Positions 52,105 to 61,458 of a stretch of 64,000 nt of DNA are shown piece by piece. Position 1 is the stretch's first letter, and each line of letters opens with the position of its first letter. The stretch is from NCBI GenBank assembly GCA_045863055.1, contig BTUW01000015.1, positions 1 to 64,000 on the forward strand. Reading direction: 5' to 3'. This DNA is from UTCHB3 sp008363265. GTDB taxonomy: Bacteria > Bacteroidota > Ignavibacteria > Ignavibacteriales > Ignavibacteriaceae. The notes beneath the pieces are model-generated. The model made no database searches. It was given only the letters and a program-made list of their open reading frames with translations, and was not told the origin of the DNA. The translations under genes and the position numbers were made by a program.

Positions 52105-53892
52105 TTAGGCAGCGATTTCCTGATCTTTGTACTGGAGCTGGTAGAGCTTGAAGTATAGCCCCCTCTTTTCGAGGAGCTCTTCGTGCGTTCCCATCTCCTT
52201 CATCTCGCCTTTGTGCATAACGATGATCTTGTCGGCATTTCTGATGGTCGAAAGCCTGTGGGCGATAACAATGGCCGTTCTTCCTTCGAGAAGTGTATCG
52301 ATGGCCGATTGTATCATTTTCTCGGTCTCGGTATCAACGCTTGAGGTGGCCTCATCAAGAATAAGTATCTGCGGATCATGCGCGAGTGCCCGGGCGAACG
52401 AAACAAGCTGCTTCTGCCCCACGGAAAGTGTCGCGCCCCTCTCTTTTACCGGTTCGTCGTACTTCTTCGGAAGAAGCTCGATGAAACGGTGCGCGCCTAC
52501 ATGGCGGGCGGCGGCCTCGATCATCTCATCGGTAATGGCAGGATCGTTCATGCCGATATTCGATTTGATCGTACCGAAGAAGAGGAACACATCCTGCAGC
52601 ACGATCGATATCTTCTGCCTCAGTTCCCTCTTGTCAACTTCGCGGATATCGACTCCATCAACCTTGATGCTTCCCTTGTTGATGTCGTAGAAGCGGGTAA
52701 GAATGTTTATAATGCTGGTTTTTCCCGCGCCTGTTGCACCAACTATGGCTACAGTTTCGCCGGGATTGATCGAGAAAGAGATGTTTTTCAGCACGTAATC
52801 ATCCTGATTGTAAGCGAAACAGACATTCTCGAAGTCGATCTTCCCCTTTACCTGTCCGAGCGGTTTCGGGTTTTCAGGGTTCTGTATCATCGTCTGATCA
52901 TCAAGCAGTGTGAATATCCGCTCCGATGATGCCATGGCCGTCTGCATGATATTGTACTTTTCAGAAAGGTCCCGGATCGGCCGGAAGAACATTTCAGTAT
53001 ACTGAATGAACGCGAAAAGCACGCCGAGTGATATCTGCTCCTGCACCACCTGACCGCCGCCATACCAGATTATAAGGGCAATGGCAGCCGAAGAGATCAA
53101 CTCCACACCGGGGAAAAAGATGGCGTAGTAGAACACCGATCTGATATTCTCATCCCTGTGGTCACCGTTTATCTTGGCGAAGGTCTTTGCTTCATCCTTC
53201 TCTTTGTTGAACAGACGGGTAACGCTCATGCCGGTGATGTGCTCCTGCATGTACGAGTTAAGCCTCGCGAGGTACATCCTGATATCGCGGTATGACTCAC
53301 GCACCTTTTTCCTGAAGAGGAATGTTCCGTAGATCAGGAAGGGCAGAACCGAAAGGGTGATCAGCGACAACTGCCAGTCGATAAAGAACATGAATCCGAG
53401 GATCCAGAGAATGATGAATACATCGCTGAAAACCATCACTATACCGGAAGTGAAGAGTTCGTTGAGCGACTCCACATCGTTCGTAACACGGGTTACCAGC
53501 CTTCCGATCGGTGTCTTGTCGAAGAAACTGACCGAGAGTTTCTGGGTATGTCTGAAGAGCCTCCTCCTGAGATCGAGGATCGTCTTCTGTCCAAGAAGCT
53601 GCGTGAAGTAGGTAAGAACATACTGGATCACCGCCTGAACAGCGAGCGCGCCAAAGAGACCGAGGGTCAGTATCACGAGCCCGTCGAAGTCTTTGTTCAA
53701 TATTTTATCATCGATCGCCACTTTGGTAAGCCAGGGGCGGAGCGGTCCGAGCCCGGCGACCAAAATATTCAGAAGAATGGCCAGAACAACATACTTTTTG
53801 TAGGGCTTCACGAACTCGAGAAGCCTTTTCATCAGCTTCGAGTCGTACGCTTTACCTAATATTTCATCATCATGGTGTGGTTTGGCAGCCAT
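52105..53892 (-). CDS. ABC exporter half-transporter (MsbA/LmrA-like)
   Basis: The 595-residue protein has six N-terminal membrane helices (about 30-320) and a C-terminal ATPase with Walker A GATGAGKTS near 384, signature LSVGQKQL (Val for the second Gly) near 487, Walker B ILILDEATSSVDTETE and the switch His in VIAHRLSTI. It is the last gene of a three-gene group and probably pairs with the half-transporter at 54921-56666. Such heterodimers export lipids, drugs or peptides; substrate unknown. Six bases separate it from the dehydrogenase gene. Confidence 0.93.
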   Translation of the reverse strand: MAAKPHHDDEILGKAYDSKLMKRLLEFVKPYKKYVVLAILLNILVAGLGPLRPWLTKVAIDDKILNKDFDGLVILTLGLFGALAVQAVIQYVLTYFTQLLGQKTILDLRRRLFRHTQKLSVSFFDKTPIGRLVTRVTNDVESLNELFTSGIVMVFSDVFIILWILGFMFFIDWQLSLITLSVLPFLIYGTFLFRKKVRESYRDIRMYLARLNSYMQEHITGMSVTRLFNKEKDEAKTFAKINGDHRDENIRSVFYYAIFFPGVELISSAAIALIIWYGGGQVVQEQISLGVLFAFIQYTEMFFRPIRDLSEKYNIMQTAMASSERIFTLLDDQTMIQNPENPKPLGQVKGKIDFENVCFAYNQDDYVLKNISFSINPGETVAIVGATGAGKTSIINILTRFYDINKGSIKVDGVDIREVDKRELRQKISIVLQDVFLFFGTIKSNIGMNDPAITDEMIEAAARHVGAHRFIELLPKKYDEPVKERGATLSVGQKQLVSFARALAHDPQILILDEATSSVDTETEKMIQSAIDTLLEGRTAIVIAHRLSTIRNADKIIVMHKGEMKEMGTHEELLEKRGLYFKLYQLQYKDQEIAA

Positions 53893-53898
53893 CAGGTC

Positions 53899-54909
53899 CT
53901 ATATGATCTTGTAATATTTCTCATTACCGAAGAACGACTTTATGTTGCCAACGGTAGTGTCGAGGATCCTCTCGACCGCTTCGGTTGAATCGAAGGCGAT
54001 GTGAGGCGTTATAATAACATTTTCTTTTCTGAGGAGGATGTTCCTTTTAAGAAGTGCCTCCATTTCAGCAGGTGACACATTCTTCGAGAGCATCTGGTTC
54101 TCTTCGGCGGCGAGGTCTTCACCTTCGAACACATCGAGTCCGGCTCCGCTGAAGATGCCCGCATCGATCGCGTGGTAAAGGGCTGAGGGTTCGATCAGTC
54201 CCGCCCTCGCGGTGTTTATGAAGAGCGCGCCCTTCTTAACCTTGCCGATATTGTCCATATTTATCAGGTAGTGGGTATTCTCGTTGTACGGACAGTGAAG
54301 TGATATAATATCCGAGGTGGAGAGGAGTTCATCAAGCGAAACATACTTAAATTCAAGTATCTCCTCAAGAATGTGGTTCTGCATCGGATCGAAGACCACG
54401 ATATTCATCCCGAAGCCCTTTGCCATCTTTATCACATGAGTGCCTATGCTTCCAGCGCCAATGATACCGATGGTCTTGTCTTTCAGGTCGAAGCCCCTTA
54501 AACCCTCGAGCGAGAAATTCCCCTGGATCGAGCGGACATACGCCCTGTGAAGATTCCGTGAAAGCGCCAGAATCAGAGCAAATGTGTGCTCGGCCACGGT
54601 GTTTTCGCCGTAATATGGAACGTTGCATACAGAGACACCCCGCTTCTGGGCGGCATCAAGGTTTATGTGGTTGAAGCCTGTGCTGCGGGTGGCGATCAGT
54701 TTCAGTTTTGGAAGACTGCTCATCACCGCTTCGGTCAGTTTGGAATATATAAAGACCGACACTACATCGGCATCCTTCGCAAGATCGCGATTGGCCGCGG
54801 TCAGTGGCTCTTTATGAAATTCAAGGATGTAATTTTTATCGAATCTGCGCTTAATGTATTTTTTCTCTTCGCCTTCTATTTCGAAGAAAGCTATCTTTAT
54901 CTGTGCCAT
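53899..54909 (-). CDS. D-isomer-specific 2-hydroxyacid dehydrogenase
   Basis: The 336-residue NAD-dependent dehydrogenase has the family's full set of motifs: catalytic Arg in LIATRSTGFNHINLDAA, the Rossmann loop GIIGAGSIGTHVIKMAKGFG near 146, the DIISLHCPYNENTHYLI block, INTARAGLIEPSALYHAI, catalytic Glu nearby, and the proton-relay His in VIITPHIAFDSTEA. Sequence type is close to D-lactate dehydrogenase. It lies between two ABC exporter half-transporters with gaps of 6 and 11 bp, so all three are probably co-transcribed; why a fermentative dehydrogenase is placed there is not clear. Confidence 0.93.
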   Translation of the reverse strand: MAQIKIAFFEIEGEEKKYIKRRFDKNYILEFHKEPLTAANRDLAKDADVVSVFIYSKLTEAVMSSLPKLKLIATRSTGFNHINLDAAQKRGVSVCNVPYYGENTVAEHTFALILALSRNLHRAYVRSIQGNFSLEGLRGFDLKDKTIGIIGAGSIGTHVIKMAKGFGMNIVVFDPMQNHILEEILEFKYVSLDELLSTSDIISLHCPYNENTHYLINMDNIGKVKKGALFINTARAGLIEPSALYHAIDAGIFSGAGLDVFEGEDLAAEENQMLSKNVSPAEMEALLKRNILLRKENVIITPHIAFDSTEAVERILDTTVGNIKSFFGNEKYYKII

Positions 54910-54920
54910 GAGGTTGCTCC

Positions 54921-56666
54921 TTATATTTCTTCGATTTCCTGTTCGAGCAGCTGTCTGCTGTAGATACCCGCGTATATCCCGTTAAGCTCAAGCAATTCTT
55001 CATGTGTACCCTGTTCCGCGATCTTTCCCTTATCGAGAACAACGATCTTGTCGGCATCTTTCACGGTGGAAACCCTGTGGCTCACCATGATGGTTGTTCT
55101 TTCTTGCATAAATCCTCTGAGCCCCTGAAGAATATCCTCCTCGGTGTGGGTATCGACGGCCGAGAATGAGTCGTCGAGTATAAGTATTTTCGGTTCAGTG
55201 ATCAGCGCGCGGGTTAGGGCAGCCCTTTGTTTCTGACCGCCGGAAAGCGTAATGCCTCTTTCGCCAACCACGGTATCAAACCCCGCGGGGAACTGCAGTA
55301 CATCTTTCGAGAACTGCGCGATCCCGGCTTTCCGCATCATTTCCTGCTCTGTAACGGACGGATCACCGTAAGTGATGTTGTTCTTGAGTGAATCGGAAAA
55401 GAGGAATGCCTCCTGCGGTACAAAGCCGATCGACCTTCTGAGGGTTTTCAGTGAAATATCCTTGATGTTCACTCCGTCGATCAGCACTTCACCTTCGGTA
55501 ACATCGAACAGTCTGGGCAGAAGGTTTATCAGTGTGGTCTTTCCGCTTCCTGTTGAACCCATGAGCGCGAGCGAGTGCCCCGCGGGGATCGTAAGATTGA
55601 GGTTGTGCAATACCCAGGGTAGGTCGTCACCATATCTGAATGAAACGTTCCTTAGTTCGATCTCACCTTTTACTTCTTTTAATTTACTGTTTTCTTCGGC
55701 TACATCTTCAATTTCAAACTTTTCGGCGAGTATCTTGTTGAGCCTCGCCATGCTGGCCTCCGCCTGTTGAATAATGTTTATCACCCAACCGAACGCGATC
55801 ATCGGCCAGATAAGAATTCCGAGATACATTACAAGCGCGGTAACATCACCGATCATAAGCGACCCGTTTATCACCATCGATCCGCCTGTAAGTATCGCTA
55901 CGATAACAGAAAGCCCGGTAAGAAGGAACAGCGTAGGCTGAAAAAGCGCCTGAACCTTCACCAAACTCATGTTTCTGGTGAGGTATTCACTGCTTAGCCT
56001 CTCGAAATCCTCGATCTCTTTCTCTTCAGATACATATGATTTGATAACGCGAATGCCCGAGAAATTCTCCTGGGCCTTGGTGGTCATATCTGAAAATTTT
56101 TCCTGAATAAGGGTGAACCTCCTGTGTACCTTCTTCCCGACCCAGTAAACAAGGAAAGAAAGAAGTGGAAGGGGTATCAAACTCCATAGCGTCACTTCCC
56201 AGCTGATCATCGACATTATCGAAACCACAATGATCATCCGGATCCCGGTATCGATCGAGTACATAACCGCGGGACCGATGAACATCCTCACCGCGCTAAT
56301 ATCATTGGTAGCATGCGCCATCAGGTTGCCGGTGGAGTGGTTCTGGAAGAAGCGGAAAGAGAGATTCTGGATGTGCTCCCAGAAATCCTGTCTGACATCG
56401 TATTCAATCTTGCGCGAGATAACTATGATCGTCTGCCTGATCATAAAGCGGAAGATGCCGGAAATAAGGGTGGAACCAACTATCAGGAGGGCGTACTGCA
56501 CAAGTTTCGCTTCGGCTATACCTTTCTGGAGGTCGTTCAGCGAGTCCTTGATTATGAGAGGCACATAAACGGTGAAAAGGTTTGAGGCTATTATGAAGAA
56601 AATGCCTGCTAACAAAGCGGCTTTGTAACGGGCGAAATATTTCTTCAGTGTCCTGAGGTTCTTCAT
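54921..56666 (-). CDS. ABC exporter half-transporter
   Basis: The 581-residue protein has six membrane helices in residues 1-310 and an ATPase domain with Walker A GSTGSGKTT near 369, canonical signature LSGGQKQR near 473, Walker B ILILDDSFSAVDTHTEED (Asp after the Walker B Asp in place of the usual catalytic Glu) and switch His in MVSHRVSTV. The missing catalytic Glu marks the degenerate site typical of heterodimeric exporters such as BmrCD or TM287/288, which supports pairing with the 52105 gene, whose Walker B reads DEA. It is the first gene of the three-gene operon. Confidence 0.93.
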   Translation of the reverse strand: MKNLRTLKKYFARYKAALLAGIFFIIASNLFTVYVPLIIKDSLNDLQKGIAEAKLVQYALLIVGSTLISGIFRFMIRQTIIVISRKIEYDVRQDFWEHIQNLSFRFFQNHSTGNLMAHATNDISAVRMFIGPAVMYSIDTGIRMIIVVSIMSMISWEVTLWSLIPLPLLSFLVYWVGKKVHRRFTLIQEKFSDMTTKAQENFSGIRVIKSYVSEEKEIEDFERLSSEYLTRNMSLVKVQALFQPTLFLLTGLSVIVAILTGGSMVINGSLMIGDVTALVMYLGILIWPMIAFGWVINIIQQAEASMARLNKILAEKFEIEDVAEENSKLKEVKGEIELRNVSFRYGDDLPWVLHNLNLTIPAGHSLALMGSTGSGKTTLINLLPRLFDVTEGEVLIDGVNIKDISLKTLRRSIGFVPQEAFLFSDSLKNNITYGDPSVTEQEMMRKAGIAQFSKDVLQFPAGFDTVVGERGITLSGGQKQRAALTRALITEPKILILDDSFSAVDTHTEEDILQGLRGFMQERTTIMVSHRVSTVKDADKIVVLDKGKIAEQGTHEELLELNGIYAGIYSRQLLEQEIEEI

Positions 56667-56825
56667 TCTCTTCCGGAAATTCTAAAAAGCTGTCTGCAAG
56701 TTCACAACTTATCGCGCGCCATACAACATCTTAATGATCGGCGGCCATATAACTTGCTCAATACATGTTGTAACAACTTTTTATTTCCATTGGTTCATGA
56801 TCTCTCTTGAAGAACGGAAATTTGA

Positions 56826-56920
56826 TACAACCACAAAGACACGAAGGCACAAAGAACGGGACAATCGATTCGCCGCGGCGAATCACATTTTCTTAGTGCC
56901 TTTGTGCCTTCCTGTGAGAC
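56826..56920. repeat. Inverted repeat with cacaaag words around a perfect palindrome
   Basis: ccacaaagacacgaaggcac and the following aaag pair with agtgcctttgtgccttcctg across a loop that holds ttcgccgcggcgaa (56869-56882). It lies just beyond the DUF5916 gene end in a 259-bp gap that is otherwise empty. Confidence 0.75.
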
Positions 56921-56925
56921 AAAAA

Positions 56926-59574
56926 TCAAAGAAATTTAGCTGCGTTGAACCAATAGGTGATCTTTGCCATGAAGATGTTGTTCGATTCCGAATCCATCAG
57001 GTTGGCGAAGCTCCTGCCGAGCTGGAACTGTCCGGGATCATCGAAGTTCGTCCTGTCGTGGCTCCAGACCAGGAAGAGGGTCGAGCCGGGGAGGAACTCC
57101 CAGCGATAGATCAGGTTCAGACGGAGCGACTTGAAGTTGAAGTCGGGATTACCTACTGCGAACCTGTTTCCGGTACCGGGATCGATCACATATTCACCAT
57201 TTGCGTCATCGTAGCCGATCGAGGTCCCTTTTGTACCGTAAACAGTATAATCCATTTCCCTTTCCCTGTCAAGCTCCTTCAGTTCGGAGTATTTTCCGAT
57301 CGAGATGAAGGGCTGCGCGAAGAGCTGGAGGCTCATCGTCGGGGTGAAGGTGTAGTCGAGACGGATTGTCGCGAAAAGCGTCTTCTGGTCGAGATATCCG
57401 AACACGTGCCTTGTGCCGTAGGTACGGGTTGCCGAGGCGTCATCAACATTTGCCACCCACTGGGTCTTGTCGTAATTCATTTCATAGCCCGGATAGACCG
57501 TGATCCTGAGAGCTTCACTCGCGCGCCATGAACCGCCAAGCTGCACATTATAGTAGTTGCTTCCGATCTCATCACCGCCGTAATAGAAGTCGCCATCCAC
57601 AGTGAGGGCGTTCCTCTGATCGGTAGAGAATCCTACCGCGCCATTATAACCGGAAGGCATTTTCGCCGACGGACCGCCGCGGGTGTGCCTTGTGTTGAGC
57701 TTTTCAAACTCATAACCGAAGTTGTATCTCAGCTGGTAAAAGTTCAGAAGGGTTACACTTCCCATCGAGAAGAAGCCGTTTCCCTCGGTTTCACCGTCGA
57801 AGTTGAGCGACCTGTAGTATGCAGCGTAAACGCTTCTTGAGCGCGACCATGAGTTCTCCTTGTAGTCGCGCAGGCCGAGCACCAGGTGTCCGTTGATGAT
57901 ATCGGTTTTCCAGGCGAATCCGAGATCGTTCACATTGAATCCGGGTGAAATGGCGCCAAGAGCTGCGTTCACATAAAACTCACCTTCCTGCTTGTTCAAA
58001 GCAACCCTTCCGGCCCATCCGTTGAGGGAAGTGGCGTTGGGATCAAGTCGCTTCGTTTTCATGTCAGGTCTCTGGAAGAAGTGGATCGAGCTCTGCTGCA
58101 GATCGTTGATGTACTCCTTGCTTCCGTTCACACCGGTCCCGATGAAGTAACCGTTGATCACATATACTTTTGCAGAGTCAAGATTCACCCAGCCATCAAC
58201 TCCGGCAGCGTATGAATTGCTGCTGAAGTCGTTCCTCAGCGATCCGTCGTCAAACTTTCTGATCATCGAGGTACCCATGAAGCCGAGACCGAAACGGGAT
58301 TCGTCAAACTCCTTCAGGGTTCTGAAAACCGTTGCGTTGGAAAGGGGCTGAACCTCTTTCAGGGTTGTAAGTCCGTTCGTGTATGAGCGGGCGTTCATTG
58401 AGTTTGTTACCGCGTTGAGGGCATAGACCGACCATCCGTCGGATATCTTCCCTGTTAGCTTGGCGGCACCGATTATCTGGGTTTCGCCCGGATAATCAAC
58501 GAAGTCACCATCCGCTGCCGGTCCGGTTGGAGCCTTGCCTATTCTGCGGGAATAGAACATGTCGGGGCCACCCCAATTGAAACCCCAGTTGTTGTTAGAG
58601 CCGCCGTAACCGAAAGCGAGAAGGTTTGATCCCTCGATGAAGAAGGGGCGCTTCTCGTCATAGAAAGTTTCATAGGCTGATAGGTTGAGGACAGCCGGAT
58701 CCACTTCGACCTGACCGAAATCGGGGTTCACGGTCATATCGAGTGTAAGATTACTGTTGATGCCCCACTTCAGATCCGCGCCGAAAGTGGTTTTGTACTG
58801 GCTGCTCTTGTAGAACGGATCGTTCTGGTCGTGGATCAGGTACTGGGCTTTTTGCACCATGTAAGGCAGCACTTCAAGATTCGTGCCGGTACCGATCTCT
58901 TCAAAACCCTTGAGTTCGGCGAATTTGGAAACAAATCCGCTCTCATTCTTCTTAAGAAGGATGTAGTAGGTCTGTTCGTTTCGCCGTGAGATGTTCCGTT
59001 TGAAGTTGATACCCCATGTCATGTCGTTTCGTTTGTTGAACCTGAGCTGGGAGAAGGGGATGCGCATTTCAACGGTCCATCCGTCACCGGTGCGCTGGGT
59101 CTTTGCCTCCCAGACGCCGTTCCATGAACTTTCATCCCAGTCGGAATTGAACAGTGTACCGTCACCCACCGAGCCACTTGGTGTCGCGTAAAAATAGTAG
59201 CCCGAGCGTTTATCAAAATAGGGATCGAGAAAGAGCATGAAATAGTCTGATTGTACCCACTGGTCTTTCCTCGCCAGCACGGTAACGATCGAATCGGGTT
59301 CACTGTCGTAGCAGTAAGCACCAACATAAAATGCTTCATCGTCGTAAGTCACCTTAACGGCAGTCTTCTGCGTCGAAGGTTTTCCCTCATCGGGGTCGCG
59401 CTGATAGAAATCGAGTAAAGGCATTCCTTGCCAGACGGTTTCGTTAAGTTTGCCATCGACCTCTATAGGAGAGTTAGACTTCGAGATCTTGATCTCCTTG
59501 GAGCCCTTTGATCCGCCCGCATAAGCCTGCGCGAAGGCGATTAAAACGAAGAATATTAAAGCTGTTCTTCTCAT
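56926..59574 (-). CDS. Outer-membrane DUF5916 protein with CBM9-like N-domain
   Basis: The 882-residue protein has a signal peptide (1-19), an N-terminal carbohydrate-binding-module-9-like domain (about 30-230: SPIEVDGKLNETVWQGMPLLDF, GYYFYATPSGSVGDGTLFNSDWDESSWNGVWEAKT), and a long C-terminal region of alternating aromatic strands (about 250-882) ending in an aromatic-rich ITYWFNAAKFL, fitting an outer-membrane beta barrel. This is the DUF5916 architecture widespread in Bacteroidota and relatives; no activity has been proved. It is single on its strand, 215 bp upstream of the PorV-like gene's end. Confidence 0.88.
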   Translation of the reverse strand: MRRTALIFFVLIAFAQAYAGGSKGSKEIKISKSNSPIEVDGKLNETVWQGMPLLDFYQRDPDEGKPSTQKTAVKVTYDDEAFYVGAYCYDSEPDSIVTVLARKDQWVQSDYFMLFLDPYFDKRSGYYFYATPSGSVGDGTLFNSDWDESSWNGVWEAKTQRTGDGWTVEMRIPFSQLRFNKRNDMTWGINFKRNISRRNEQTYYILLKKNESGFVSKFAELKGFEEIGTGTNLEVLPYMVQKAQYLIHDQNDPFYKSSQYKTTFGADLKWGINSNLTLDMTVNPDFGQVEVDPAVLNLSAYETFYDEKRPFFIEGSNLLAFGYGGSNNNWGFNWGGPDMFYSRRIGKAPTGPAADGDFVDYPGETQIIGAAKLTGKISDGWSVYALNAVTNSMNARSYTNGLTTLKEVQPLSNATVFRTLKEFDESRFGLGFMGTSMIRKFDDGSLRNDFSSNSYAAGVDGWVNLDSAKVYVINGYFIGTGVNGSKEYINDLQQSSIHFFQRPDMKTKRLDPNATSLNGWAGRVALNKQEGEFYVNAALGAISPGFNVNDLGFAWKTDIINGHLVLGLRDYKENSWSRSRSVYAAYYRSLNFDGETEGNGFFSMGSVTLLNFYQLRYNFGYEFEKLNTRHTRGGPSAKMPSGYNGAVGFSTDQRNALTVDGDFYYGGDEIGSNYYNVQLGGSWRASEALRITVYPGYEMNYDKTQWVANVDDASATRTYGTRHVFGYLDQKTLFATIRLDYTFTPTMSLQLFAQPFISIGKYSELKELDREREMDYTVYGTKGTSIGYDDANGEYVIDPGTGNRFAVGNPDFNFKSLRLNLIYRWEFLPGSTLFLVWSHDRTNFDDPGQFQLGRSFANLMDSESNNIFMAKITYWFNAAKFL

Positions 59575-59737
59575 ATGGTTGAGGTTCCTGTTTGTTTTTA
59601 GAGGTTTAGACCCGGAGAGATGAAAATAGTTGTGTGCAAATTACCGACGTGAGGGGGGAATTTCCCGGATTAGTGATGAGTGGCGGTTTATACGGATGAG
59701 GGATGAAGGATGAGGGATGAAATTTTTAAAAAGTACA

Positions 59738-59772
59738 AAAAAAGGAACAGAATTTTGCTTCTGTTCCTTTTT
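59738..59772 (-). terminator. Terminator of the PorV-like gene
   Basis: Stem aaaaaggaacagaa / ttctgttccttttt with a six-base loop; on the minus strand it is followed by a T-rich run. It lies 17 bp beyond the stop of the 59790 gene. A gatgagggatgaaggatgag repeat (59693-59722) follows. Confidence 0.85.
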
Positions 59773-59789
59773 CGTTTAACAAATTCTGA

Positions 59790-60818
59790 TCATCGTTTGA
59801 ATTTTGGTTCTTCGAGGGTCAAAGTAATCGAAATTCTGTGCGAATCGGGAAGGCGGTCATCCTCGGCCATGTTGAAGCGGGCGAAGGAGTAGTCGATGTT
59901 AAGTTTGGGGAGCTTGACGCCGGCACCGATGGTGAACTGCTTCACATCATTGTATCCGGCACGGACTGCAACAACATTCTTGAAGTTGTATTCAAATCCG
60001 AAGTGGGGATCAACCGAAACGGGACCCATGTTGAATGTGGCGGCGTACTTTCTGCCTTCAAATCTGACATCGAAGTCGACTGTCGGGAGCAGAATTCCGC
60101 CGAGGAGGTTGAGTGAATAAGCGGCACCCAACTTCAGGGTGGGTGTTATAAGTTCGTTTCTCCCGGTGCTCCATGCGACAAGTGTGGTGGTAACATCCTG
60201 AACAGCAGCTCCGAGAGTAAGTGCATCGGTTGCCTTGTACATCGCGCCGATGTCGAAACCGATTCCTGTGGCTCCAAATTCGACTATGTCCCTGCGGATA
60301 ACTTTGAAGTTGGCACCGATCGAGAGTTTGTCATCAATTCTTTTCGCGGCTGAGAGATAGAAGGCCCAATCCTGATTCGAGAATTCCTTGATCTTCGAGT
60401 AATCAAGCTTGTCGTTGGTGCGGATATCGAGCACGCCGTCGCCGTTCGCGTCGTAAAGGGCTTCCCGGGTATCGTAGATGCCGTCAACAGCCAAACGGAG
60501 AGCGGAAACTGCGAAGGTGTAGTCTTTCCCGAACGGCAAGCCAACAGCAGCATAGTTGTAGTTCACCAGATTGCCGTACCGCTGGTCATGCATCAGCGAG
60601 AGCTGGGGATAGTTGAGCTGTGCCAGACCGGAGGGGTTATAGTAGGCTGCAGTGATATCGTCAGCTATCGCAGTGAAAGCGCCGCCCATTCCGAGGGGCC
60701 TGCCGCCAACGCCAATAGCGAGAAACTCTCCCGCGTACTTGCCGGCCACGGTCTGCGACCAGGTTAATGGTGTTATTGTAAGTATGAAAAGCAGTGTTAA
60801 AAGGCTTCTTTTTGCCAT
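59790..60818 (-). CDS. PorV/PorQ-type outer-membrane protein
   Basis: I set the start at ATG 60818, giving 342 residues with a signal peptide (AKRSLLTLLFILTITPLTWSQ). The mature N-terminus AGEFLAIGVGGRPLGMGGAFTAIADDITAAYYNPSGLAQL is the hallmark of the PorV/PorQ (UPF0164, FadL-like barrel) family, and the rest is strand-rich, ending in RISITLTLEEP. In T9SS, PorV shuttles cargo from the translocon to the attachment complex; several paralogues occur per genome, so this one may serve secretion of the many sorting-domain proteins here or have another barrel function. A TAAATTTG box lies at 60888-60895 on the minus strand. Confidence 0.85.
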   Translation of the reverse strand: MAKRSLLTLLFILTITPLTWSQTVAGKYAGEFLAIGVGGRPLGMGGAFTAIADDITAAYYNPSGLAQLNYPQLSLMHDQRYGNLVNYNYAAVGLPFGKDYTFAVSALRLAVDGIYDTREALYDANGDGVLDIRTNDKLDYSKIKEFSNQDWAFYLSAAKRIDDKLSIGANFKVIRRDIVEFGATGIGFDIGAMYKATDALTLGAAVQDVTTTLVAWSTGRNELITPTLKLGAAYSLNLLGGILLPTVDFDVRFEGRKYAATFNMGPVSVDPHFGFEYNFKNVVAVRAGYNDVKQFTIGAGVKLPKLNIDYSFARFNMAEDDRLPDSHRISITLTLEEPKFKR

Positions 60819-60887
60819 TATTGATGTTTCTCCGCTACCTTGGGGAATTATTCTTCTCAAATTCAGATTTGGTATAATTGATCCGTT

Positions 60888-60895
60888 CAAATTTA
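60888..60895 (-). promoter_or_regulatory. Possible -7 box of the PorV-like gene
   Basis: On the minus strand TAAATTTG fits TAnnTTTG, with a TTTTTG about 15 bp upstream as a -33 candidate. The iteron array begins about 58 bp further upstream. Confidence 0.4.
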
Positions 60896-60952
60896 TCAAT
60901 AATTTGGATACAAAAAGGGGGAAAATTTGGTTGACTGACCGGATTCACAGTT

Positions 60953-61331
60953 TTATGTGACGGTTATGTGACTGGAGCCTGTTTTTATGTGATTCTTATG
61001 TGACGGTTATGTGACTGGAATGCCGTTTTGACTCCCTGCTAACCCCTCGTAAAAAAGCTAACTCATTGTAAATAAACAAGTTAACTTTTCAGTGAAAGAG
61101 GGTTTTTATGTGACTGACATGTGACTGAAACATGTTTTTATGTGATTCTTATGTGACGGTTATGTGACTGGAATGCCGTTTTGACTCCCTGCTAACCCCT
61201 CGTAAAAAAGCTAACTCATTGTAAATAAACAAGTTAACTTTTCAGTGAAAGAGGGTTTTTATGTGACTGTTATGTGACTGGAGCACGTTTTTATGTGATT
61301 CTTATGTGACGGTTATGTGACTGACATGTGA
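60953..61331. repeat. Iteron-like array: 16 TTATGTGA sites in 153-bp higher-order repeats
   Basis: Sixteen copies of TTATGTGA (two of them ACATGTGA) start at 60953, 60964, 60985, 60996, 61007, 61106, 61117, 61138, 61149, 61160, 61259, 61270, 61291, 61302, 61313 and 61324. Within clusters the spacing is 11 bp or 21 bp; clusters repeat every 153 bp exactly. The two spacers between clusters (about 61017-61105 and 61170-61258) are identical by eye and contain aaaaaagctaactc and aagttaactt. All three frames are broken by tga codons, so it is not coding. It fills most of the 640-bp divergent region between the PorV-like and SDR genes. Confidence 0.9.
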
Positions 61332-61458
61332 CTGAAGCACTTTTCTACCGTCTGACTAACAACAATACCTGGCTCACCCGCAAGATGACCCCGTTGAAGT
61401 GACGGTTAATTGAACAGTTCGATGCTTCTGCATGTTTCTTTATGAAAAAAGGAGATAC

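Noticed and set aside
56734..57531. Plus-strand 265-codon open frame
   Set aside because: It is antisense to the C-terminal barrel of the DUF5916 gene, begins in a low-complexity repeat and has no domain or RBS.
60953..61331. CRISPR-like array
   Set aside because: The spacers between clusters are identical, not unique, and the repeated word is only 8-11 bp; no cas gene is nearby.
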